Source: Avoscillospira sp045652125
GTDB lineage: Bacteria; Bacillota; Clostridia; Oscillospirales; Oscillospiraceae
NCBI GenBank assembly: GCA_045652125.1
Contig: JAZRTT010000021.1
Span: 1 to 19,556 of the forward strand
Direction of reading: 5' to 3'
DNA: 19,556 nucleotides
Shown: positions 15,350 through 19,556 of the stretch, one piece after another
Numbering within the stretch: the stretch's first letter is position 1
How the letters are laid out: each line of letters opens with the position of its first letter
The notes under the pieces: generated by a model
Databases searched by the model: none
What the model was told of the DNA's origin: nothing
What the model saw: the letters and a program-made list of their open reading frames with translations, nothing else
Program-made: the position numbers and the translations under genes

Positions 15350-15450
15350 AAGACTGCTCCTTTCTCTTGTGTACAATTAGTTGGACGTGATCTGTGATAG
15401 GATTTTGACAGAAACACCGACAGGATTCGTCGGGGTTCGACAAAAAAGTT

Positions 15451-15466
15451 GTTGATATTACTAAAC
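15451..15466. promoter_or_regulatory. Putative phage repressor operator O1
   Basis: GTTGATATTACTAAAC, one of three near-identical 16-mers in the divergent promoter region. It overlaps the -35 element of the + strand promoter at 15452-15480, so binding here could autoregulate the repressor. Symmetry is partial (GTTnA...TnAAC). Confidence 0.7.
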
Positions 15467-15480
15467 TCTTGTGGTATGCT
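15452..15480 (+). promoter_or_regulatory. Candidate promoter of the repressor-ImmA operon
   Basis: TTGATA (15452-15457), a 17-base spacer and TATGCT (15475-15480) match sigma-A elements. The transcript would have a leader of about 145 bases before the ATG at 15632. A second box, TATAAT at 15496-15501, has no well-spaced -35. Operator O1 overlaps the -35. Confidence 0.6.
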
Positions 15481-15524
15481 GAAGTGGAAAAAGGATATAA
15501 TCTATTTTGTTAGGCCGCGATAAT

Positions 15525-15540
15525 GTTTATAAATATCAAC
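15525..15540. promoter_or_regulatory. Putative phage repressor operator O2 (inverted relative to O1 and O3)
   Basis: GTTTATAAATATCAAC, the reverse complement of GTTGATATTTATAAAC; 14 of 16 positions match O1. It also belongs to a 14-base exact inverted repeat with O1 (15446-15459 and 15532-15545). It lies between the two promoters, just downstream of the - strand start site. Confidence 0.7.
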
Positions 15541-15551
15541 AACTTGCCCCT

Positions 15552-15580
15552 AGTATAGCTGATATTTCTAAACTTGTCAA
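15552..15580 (-). promoter_or_regulatory. Strong early promoter for the Cro-like operon
   Basis: Read on the - strand, a consensus TTGACA (15575-15580), a 17-base spacer and TATACT (15552-15557). It drives the four-gene early operon through a leader of about 195 bases. The spacer contains operator O3. The leader also contains a short CCGAC/GTCGG hairpin (15417-15433), not followed by a U tract. Confidence 0.85.
15558..15573. promoter_or_regulatory. Putative phage repressor operator O3, inside the early promoter
   Basis: GCTGATATTTCTAAAC matches O1 at 14 of 16 positions. It lies within the 17-base spacer between the -35 and -10 boxes of the - strand early promoter, so bound repressor would block that promoter. 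Confidence 0.75.
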
Positions 15581-15631
15581 CACCTTGTGTTTATATCCTT
15601 AAACAAACCAAAAGGAGAAGGTGCTGTCAGG

Positions 15632-15979
15632 ATGTTTTATGACATTTTTTGTGCCTTGTGTGCCCGGGATAACTTGACCCCCGGCGGTGCTGCCGGCAGA
15701 ATCGGCTTCAACCGCGCCAGCGTGACCGTCTGGAAAAACAACGGGACTGCCCCCAAACAGGAATTGCTGGTGAAGATCGCTGATTTTTTTCAGGTGTCTA
15801 CGGATTATCTGTTGGGCCTGGAAAAAGAAAAAACGTCCACGGGAGGTGGACGGCAATGGAGCGACGAGGAACTGAAGTTTGCGCTGTTTGGTGACTGCGA
15901 AAATGTGACCGATGAAGATCTGGCGGATGTACGCCGCTATGCCGAATTTGTTCGGGAAAGGAAAAAGAGACTGGGATGA
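15632..15979 (+). CDS. XRE-family phage repressor
   Basis: This 115-residue protein has an N-terminal helix-turn-helix (residues ~12-60): LTPGGAAGRIGFNRASVTVW with recognition helix SVTVWKNNG, then KQELLVKIADFFQVSTDYLLG, the typical Xre/HTH_3 ending. A linker (LEKEKTSTGGGRQW) leads to a short C-terminal helical region, DEDLADVRRYAEFVRERKKR, seen in repressors paired with ImmA-type peptidases. The ATG at 15632 has GAAGG at ten bases and AAGGAG at 14 bases upstream, a rather long spacing; the frame is open to 15587 without a better start. It is divergent from the Cro-like gene and overlaps the peptidase start (ATGA). I infer that it binds O1-O3. Confidence 0.88.
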   Translation: MFYDIFCALCARDNLTPGGAAGRIGFNRASVTVWKNNGTAPKQELLVKIADFFQVSTDYLLGLEKEKTSTGGGRQWSDEELKFALFGDCENVTDEDLADVRRYAEFVRERKKRLG

Positions 15980-16407
15980 AACGGCTGGAAGAACTCTACC
16001 GCTATGCCAAAGAGGAGAATATTGTGGTGGATTACTTCCCGCTGGAAAACAGACAGGCTTTGTCTCTGATGGATGAGCAGGGGCAATGCTATGTGGCGGT
16101 TGATCCAACAAAACTTGCCGGTGAAGCCGATGAGCGTGCCAAGCTGGCTCACGAACTGGGTCACTGTGCCACAGGTGCTTTTTACAACCGATATTCGGCG
16201 TTTGATGACAGGCAGCGGCAGGAGAACAGGGCCGACAAATGGGCCATCTGCCAGATTGTTACAGAAGAGGAACTGGATGATGCTGTGGCACAGGGACGGG
16301 TTACTGTGTGGGAGTTGGCAGAGTATTTCGGTGTGCCGGAGAGCATGATGAAAAAAGCTGTCTGCTGGTATACCTACGGCAATTTGGCAGCAGAACAGTA
16401 TTTTTAA
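15976..16407 (+). CDS. ImmA/IrrE-type zinc metallopeptidase
   Basis: This 143-residue protein contains H59-E-L-G-H63 (HExxH) after the helix DERAKLA, and E83 in QENRADKWA as the likely third zinc ligand; this is the COG2856 layout. In ICEBs1 the ImmA peptidase cleaves the ImmR repressor to induce excision. Here the gene overlaps the upstream repressor by four bases (ATGA), so it probably acts on that repressor. The C-terminal part has a helical ENRADKWAICQIVTEEELDD and the segment VWELAEYFGVPESMMKKAV, typical of the family. All motif residues are present, so it looks intact. Confidence 0.9.
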   Translation: MKRLEELYRYAKEENIVVDYFPLENRQALSLMDEQGQCYVAVDPTKLAGEADERAKLAHELGHCATGAFYNRYSAFDDRQRQENRADKWAICQIVTEEELDDAVAQGRVTVWELAEYFGVPESMMKKAVCWYTYGNLAAEQYF

Positions 16408-16441
16408 TAAAAAAAGCCCCCCTGTTCGGTGAACAGGGGGG
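16405..16441 (-). terminator. Intrinsic terminator of the DivIVA-like gene
   Basis: CCCCCCTGTTC (16417-16427) and GAACAGGGGGG (16431-16441) pair over 11 bp. On the - strand the hairpin is followed by a U tract (A-rich 16405-16416 on the + strand). It follows the DivIVA-like stop by 12 bases. The + strand lacks a U tract after it, so it is a weak barrier for the ImmA transcript. Confidence 0.8.
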
Positions 16442-16453
16442 TGGTGTGCATTT

Positions 16454-17032
16454 TTATGCTTCCGTCAATTCGTCATCTTCCAGAGAGTCAAAGCCGGTAT
16501 TGGCTTCCTGAAAGGTAACTTCCAGATCAGAAAGAGTCTCCTGCAGTCGGCGGAGATTGGTCTGCAGATCTTCGGAAAGTACCTGAAGCTCCTGACCGGA
16601 CTGCTCATATCGGGCAGAGACGGCAGAAATCAGATCGTCCAGCCGTTGCCGCAGCCGTGCCGCACGCTCAGAAGCCAGCCGTTCGGCTGCTTCCGCTCTG
16701 CGATAGGCTTCCAGTTCCATGGTGGAGTAATCCGGAGCTTCCTCCTGAGGCTGCTGTTCACCGATCCTGGTCAGAGCTTCCGACAGGGAGTCCTCCGCCA
16801 CAGAAAGGGCGGTTTCCGTCTCTGCGAGTTTTTGCTGCAGAGCCTCTGCGGCGGCAGTTTTCTCTTCCAGCTTCAAAGCAGTTTGTGACAGCTGGGCGGA
16901 CAGAGAATCCCTTTCTTCCCGGAGTTTTTTTGCAGTCTGGTGGTGTTCCAGACAGAGTGTCTCAATGTAGTTGGTCACATCGGAGCGGTTAAAGCCACCC
17001 ATAGAAGAGCGAAACTTGGTAAAATCAGCCAT
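16454..17032 (-). CDS. DivIVA-like coiled-coil protein
   Basis: This 192-residue protein starts at ATG 17032 after GGGGAGG. The N-terminal segment FRSSMGGFNRSDVTNYIETL resembles the DivIVA/GpsB membrane-binding motif (Gly-Tyr-like turn followed by V..Y). The rest is a long Gln/Glu/Ala coiled coil (AALKLEEKTAAAEALQQKLA-type repeats) with a break near residue 100 and an acidic end (DSLEDDELTEA). Such proteins localise to curved membrane and organise division or cell-wall growth. It is probably a host gene outside the prophage; it has its own promoter and terminator. It is shorter in the coiled-coil part than typical DivIVA and could be a GpsB-like or unrelated scaffold. Confidence 0.68.
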   Translation of the reverse strand: MADFTKFRSSMGGFNRSDVTNYIETLCLEHHQTAKKLREERDSLSAQLSQTALKLEEKTAAAEALQQKLAETETALSVAEDSLSEALTRIGEQQPQEEAPDYSTMELEAYRRAEAAERLASERAARLRQRLDDLISAVSARYEQSGQELQVLSEDLQTNLRRLQETLSDLEVTFQEANTGFDSLEDDELTEA

Positions 17033-17069
17033 AAATACAGCCTCCCCAACGAAATTGCACGTTTTCTTG

Positions 17070-17098
17070 ATGATAGCATAAAAAACCGGGAAACGCAA
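17070..17098 (-). promoter_or_regulatory. Candidate promoter of the DivIVA-like gene
   Basis: On the - strand, TTGCGT (17093-17098), a 17-base spacer and TATCAT (17070-17075), leaving a leader of about 30 bases to the ATG at 17032. Confidence 0.55.
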
Positions 17099-17115
17099 GC
17101 TGTGACATTTTTCTC

Positions 17116-17144
17116 TTTACAAAATCAGGAAGGTTTGTTATAAT
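17116..17144 (+). promoter_or_regulatory. Promoter of tRNA-Arg
   Basis: TTTACA (17116-17121), a 17-base spacer and a perfect TATAAT (17139-17144), about 20 bases before the mature tRNA 5' end. Confidence 0.85.
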
Positions 17145-17164
17145 CAACGAGTTAAAATGGACAA

Positions 17165-17241
17165 GCACCCGTAGCTCAGCTGGATAGAGTGACAGACTCC
17201 GACTCTGTAGGTCGCACGTTCGAATCGTGTCGGGTGTACCA
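17165..17241 (+). tRNA. tRNA-Arg (anticodon CCG)
   Basis: The acceptor stem pairs GCACCCG (17165-17171) with CGGGTGT (17231-17237), one G-U at the first pair, followed by discriminator A and an encoded CCA. The D arm GCTC...GAGT, the anticodon stem ACAGA/TCTGT with loop CTCCGAC (anticodon CCG, reading CGG), and the T loop TTCGAAT are all present. It has its own promoter and a terminator right after the CCA. Being a common type of prophage attachment site, it is a candidate, but no duplicated 3' end was found in this window. Confidence 0.95.
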
Positions 17242-17281
17242 CGTCGTCGCGGACTTCGTATTGTTCGCGACGGCGTTTTTT
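17242..17281 (+). terminator. Terminator of tRNA-Arg
   Basis: CGTCGTCGCG (17242-17251) pairs, with one G-U, to CGCGACGGCG (17266-17275), followed by a T tract to 17281. It starts one base after the CCA. Confidence 0.8.
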
Positions 17282-17357
17282 ATTCAAACGCCGTCGCTCA
17301 TTCCCTTCGTCGCTCCTTATTTCCAAATCGAACCCGCTTCGCTGGGCTTCGATTTGG
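17267..17357. repeat. Cluster of overlapping hairpin arms after tRNA-Arg
   Basis: GCGACGGCGTTT (17267-17278) is perfectly complementary to AAACGCCGTCGC (17286-17297), so the descending arm of the tRNA terminator can instead pair downstream. Further on, 17323-17357 is another long hairpin (CCAAATCGAACCC with GGGCTTCGATTTGG, one bulge). Function unknown; possibly degenerate repeat elements. No gene lies in 17242-17452. Confidence 0.6.
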
Positions 17358-17393
17358 TGTTTGGGTGCGGCATCTAAAGTGTAGTGGCATCAC

Positions 17394-17427
17394 AAAAGAA
17401 CAGACACCTTTTGGTGTCTGTTCTTTT
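17394..17427. terminator. Bidirectional terminator
   Basis: A 15-bp perfect inverted repeat (17394-17408 with 17413-17427) with a TTTT loop has T tracts on both sides. It ends the CBS-domain gene on the - strand and backs up the tRNA terminator on the + strand. Confidence 0.85.
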
Positions 17428-17452
17428 TATTATCTGGATTTCAATATGATGA

Positions 17453-17881
17453 TCAAAGCATTTTTACATTGGCTGTAATTTCACTGAGAGCTTCTGCCGC
17501 ATCCATGGCATAGTCATCCCGATGGCTCAGGTCACCAAGGGTCACCATGCCAATCAACCGCCTGCCGTCTACTACCGGCAGCCGCCGCACCTGTTCTTTG
17601 GCCATGCGGTCTGCGGCCTGGGTGAGACTGGCGGTGGGCAAAACTGTGGCGACCCGGTCCGTCATGACTCTGGAAACAGGGGTTTGTTCGGCAGATCGCT
17701 CCAGGGCTATGCATCGCACCACCATATCCCGGTCGGTGATAATGCCGCAGAGACTGCCGTCCACAGCCCGTACAGGCAGAGCGCCGATATTATGCCGAGC
17801 CATAAGTCTGGCGGCGACTGCCACACTTTCTTCCGGGGAGATGCTGATCACATGAGAATTCATACACTCTCGTACTTTCAT
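17453..17881 (-). CDS. Two-CBS-domain protein
   Basis: This 142-residue protein starts at ATG 17881 after AAAGGATGG; the longer upstream reading frame is not expected to be translated. CBS domain 1 spans about residues 1-62 (KVRECMNSHVISISPEES, NIGALPVRAVDG, GIITDRDMVVRC) and domain 2 about 70-130 (SRVMTDRVATVLPT, VRRLPVVDGRRLIGMVTLGD). Tandem CBS pairs bind adenine nucleotides such as AMP, ATP or S-adenosylmethionine and usually regulate other proteins. Here no catalytic domain is attached, as in stand-alone CBS proteins of Firmicutes. The partner is unknown. It is divergent from rpoD. Confidence 0.88.
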   Translation of the reverse strand: MKVRECMNSHVISISPEESVAVAARLMARHNIGALPVRAVDGSLCGIITDRDMVVRCIALERSAEQTPVSRVMTDRVATVLPTASLTQAADRMAKEQVRRLPVVDGRRLIGMVTLGDLSHRDDYAMDAAEALSEITANVKML

Positions 17882-18067
17882 GCGTTTACCATCCTTTCTC
17901 AATGGGTTTTTTATAGTTTTCCCCACAGGAATACGGTTCAAACCCATAAGGAGGGTATGAGGGGAGAAAAATTGGTCGATACTGAGGAAAAGAGAAACAA
18001 GGCAGGGAAACCTGCGGAGAAACGGCAAAAAACTTGCCAAAATTACAAAATAATTATGAGATACCTA

Positions 18068-18096
18068 TTGTCATTACGACGAGAAAGGTATATAAT
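18068..18096 (+). promoter_or_regulatory. Promoter of rpoD
   Basis: TTGTCA (18068-18073), a 17-base spacer and perfect TATAAT (18091-18096), giving a leader of about 65 bases before the ATG at 18167. Host-type sigma-A elements, so the primary sigma factor is probably autoregulated. Confidence 0.85.
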
Positions 18097-18166
18097 GACT
18101 TAGTTACGATTAAAATTGGTGGACTGCCGGTTTTTTCGACTAATTCCTTTAGAATGAGGATGTTAT

Positions 18167-19294
18167 ATGGCAAACTCTAATCATACAACTCCTGTGGAGG
18201 ATTTGAAATCCCCTGTGGCGGCATTGATCGCAAAAGCCAGAAAAGATGGCTCCATTCAGGCCAGTGAACTGAATGCCGAGCTGGAAAAATTGGATCTGTC
18301 GGTGGATCGGATCGAGCAGATCTATGATACGTTTGAGGCGATGGGTATCCAAATCGTGGGTGCTGAACTGGATCTGGAGATGGACAGCCCCATGGAAATC
18401 GAACTGGATATATCGGGAGATGAGGAAGAATCTCTGGTAGATCCCGTGGAACTGGCAGCCGAGTACAATCTGGATGATCCGGTGCGGATGTACCTGAAAG
18501 AGATCGGTCAGGTGAAGCTGCTGTCTGCCGAGGAAGAAATCGAATTGGCACAGAAGGTTTCCGAAGGGGACAAGGCTGCCAAGGACAAGCTCACAGAGGC
18601 CAATCTCCGCTTGGTGGTTTCCATTGCAAAGAAGTATTCCGGCCGTGGCCTGCACATTCTGGATTTGATTCAGGAAGGCAACACGGGCTTGATCCGCGCG
18701 GTGGACAAGTTTGACTATACAAAGGGGAACAAGTTCTCTACATATGCTACTTGGTGGATTCGGCAGGCTATCACCCGTGCGATCGCCGATCAGGCCCGTA
18801 CCATCCGGGTACCGGTGCATATGGTGGAAGTCATTAACAAAGCCACCCGCTGCAACCGCAAATTGGTGCAGGAGCTGGGCAGAGAGCCTACGATGGAAGA
18901 GATCGCAGCGGAACTGAATCTGCCGATTGAAAAGATCATCGAAGCAAACCGTACGGCGGCAGATACCCTTTCTCTGGACACCCCTGTGGGTGATGAAGAA
19001 GATACCACCATCGGTTCCTTTGTGGAGGATGATAATACTCTCGGTCCTGCAGATGCCACGTCCAACACCCTTTTGGCGGAAGCGCTCAGCGAGATTCTCG
19101 GCACTCTTACAGAGCGGGAAGCCGATGTGCTGCGGATGCGTTTTGGTATGTATGACGGACGGACTCACACTCTGGAAGAGGTAGGGCAGATCTTCGGCGT
19201 CACCCGGGAACGGATTCGCCAAATCGAGAACAAGGCCATTCGCAAACTGCGCCATCCCTCCCGTGCCAAGAAGATCAAGGATTTCTATTGCTGA
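18167..19294 (+). CDS. rpoD: RNA polymerase primary sigma factor RpoD/SigA
   Basis: This 375-residue protein directs core RNA polymerase to housekeeping promoters. Region 1.1 is a short acidic N-terminus (about residues 1-90). Region 1.2 (DPVRMYLKEIGQVKLLSAEE) follows at about residue 104. Region 2 (~144-215) includes LRLVVSIAKKYSGRGLHILD, LIQEGNTGLIRAVDKFDYTK and TYATWWIRQAITRAIADQAR (promoter melting and -10 recognition). Region 3 follows, then region 4 (~310-375) with LTEREADVLRMRFGMYDG and the helix-turn-helix VTRERIRQIENKAIRKLRHP that recognises the -35. Length matches the Gram-positive SigA class. ATG 18167 follows GAGGA. Confidence 0.97.
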   Translation: MANSNHTTPVEDLKSPVAALIAKARKDGSIQASELNAELEKLDLSVDRIEQIYDTFEAMGIQIVGAELDLEMDSPMEIELDISGDEEESLVDPVELAAEYNLDDPVRMYLKEIGQVKLLSAEEEIELAQKVSEGDKAAKDKLTEANLRLVVSIAKKYSGRGLHILDLIQEGNTGLIRAVDKFDYTKGNKFSTYATWWIRQAITRAIADQARTIRVPVHMVEVINKATRCNRKLVQELGREPTMEEIAAELNLPIEKIIEANRTAADTLSLDTPVGDEEDTTIGSFVEDDNTLGPADATSNTLLAEALSEILGTLTEREADVLRMRFGMYDGRTHTLEEVGQIFGVTRERIRQIENKAIRKLRHPSRAKKIKDFYC

Positions 19295-19296
19295 TA

Positions 19297-19326
19297 AAAA
19301 AGAGACTGCGAAAGCAGTCTCTTTTT
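19297..19326. terminator. Bidirectional terminator between rpoD and the convergent gene
   Basis: AAAAAGAGACTGC (19297-19309), a GAAA loop and GCAGTCTCTTTTT (19314-19326) form a 13-bp hairpin with T tracts on both strands, just after the rpoD stop and before the - strand gene. Confidence 0.88.
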
Positions 19327-19357
19327 GCATGTGTTTAACAGAACGATAAACCCTGAT

Positions 19358-19556
19358 CTACTTCCCCAGAAGCCGATCCAGGGGCATTCTCTTCTGCAGG
19401 GCATCCATGGCGCTGACGGTATCTCGCAGGAGATGATCCCACTCCCGGGCGGTCATGTGTCCGTCCATGCCGGTGGTGAGGTAGGTGCATTCCGGCAGGC
19501 GAGAGCTGCCAAGCTGCCGGGCAAAGGCCCGATCAACGCGCAAAGCAAGGGCATAA
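19358..19556 (-). CDS. 3' end of an unrecognised gene (truncated by the window edge)
   Basis: The last ~65 residues of a - strand protein are visible; the frame is open to the edge of the window, so the start lies beyond it. A TTG at 19543 is internal, not a start. The segment reads LRVDRAFARQLGSSRLPECT, YLTTGMDGHMTAREWDHLLR, then DTVSAMDALQKRMPLDRLLGK. I do not recognise a family; helices at both ends are predicted. It is convergent with rpoD and shares its terminator. Confidence 0.55.
   Translation of the reverse strand, partial: YALALRVDRAFARQLGSSRLPECTYLTTGMDGHMTAREWDHLLRDTVSAMDALQKRMPLDRLLGK

Larger units (their letters stand above)
278..16407. mobile_element. Podovirus-like prophage (late block, early operon and immunity region; left end outside or undefined)
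   Basis: Packaging, capsid, portal, fibre and lysis genes run on the + strand, followed by a - strand early operon and a divergent repressor/peptidase pair. No tape measure, tail tube or sheath gene is present, which fits a short-tailed virion. No integrase or replication gene is visible in this span. The right border is inferred to lie between the ImmA stop at 16407 and the DivIVA-like gene at 16454, because everything to the right looks like host DNA. The left border is not identifiable. No attL/attR pair was found. Confidence 0.85.

Noticed and set aside
15451..15573. Short repeats in the switch region as a CRISPR array
   Set aside because: Only three 16-mers, unequal spacing, mixed orientation, and a position on promoters explain them as operators.
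16405..16441. Terminator for the repressor-ImmA operon
   Set aside because: The U tract is only on the - strand side, so it serves the DivIVA-like gene.
17165..17241. tRNA-Arg as the prophage attachment site
   Set aside because: No duplicated tRNA 3' end was found in this window, and the DivIVA-like gene lies between the tRNA and the phage genes. It remains possible if the other copy is outside.

Overview
The window looks like a chromosome segment of a Gram-positive clostridial bacterium (Oscillospiraceae/Ruminococcaceae-like) of fairly high GC. It carries most of a short-tailed (podovirus-like) prophage followed by host housekeeping DNA. The assignment rests on a compact primary sigma factor with its own sigma-A promoter, strong AGGAGG-type ribosome binding sites throughout, a DivIVA-like coiled-coil protein, and phage proteins of the type common in clostridial gut phages. 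I could not run any search, so taxonomic and family names come from recognition of motifs.

Region 1 (1-14523, + strand) is a late virion and lysis block. In order it holds small terminase, large terminase, a probable head-tail adaptor, scaffold, major capsid protein, a probable tail hub/DNA-stabilisation protein, a small one-pass membrane protein, portal, an appendage protein, a large coiled-coil virion protein, a collagen-like fibre, a beta-helix fibre, an XhlA-like protein, a holin and an amidase. There is no tape measure, sheath or tail tube, so the virion is probably podovirus-like. Many genes overlap by a few bases.

Region 2 (14318-15349, - strand) is an early operon of four start/stop-overlapping genes: a Cro-like HTH protein, two small cysteine-motif proteins, and a nuclease resembling phage Holliday-junction resolvases with Arg at the usual catalytic Lys. 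One of these (14773-14943) is only 56 codons long and easy to miss. The operon runs head-on into the amidase gene.

Region 3 (15350-16407) is the lysogeny switch. Two divergent promoters are covered by three copies of a 16-bp operator. One copy fills the spacer of the strong early promoter exactly. To the right are an XRE repressor and an ImmA/IrrE-type zinc peptidase whose starts and stops overlap. I infer that the repressor shuts off the early operon in the lysogen and that the peptidase may relieve this.

Region 4 (16405-19556) is probably host DNA: a DivIVA-like gene (-), tRNA-Arg(CCG) with a strong promoter, a run of hairpins and terminators, a two-CBS-domain protein (-), rpoD/sigA with its own promoter and terminator, and the 3' end of an unrecognised gene (-).

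No integrase, excisionase, primase, helicase or polymerase is visible. They lie to the left of the window, or the element depends on other genes or is degraded.
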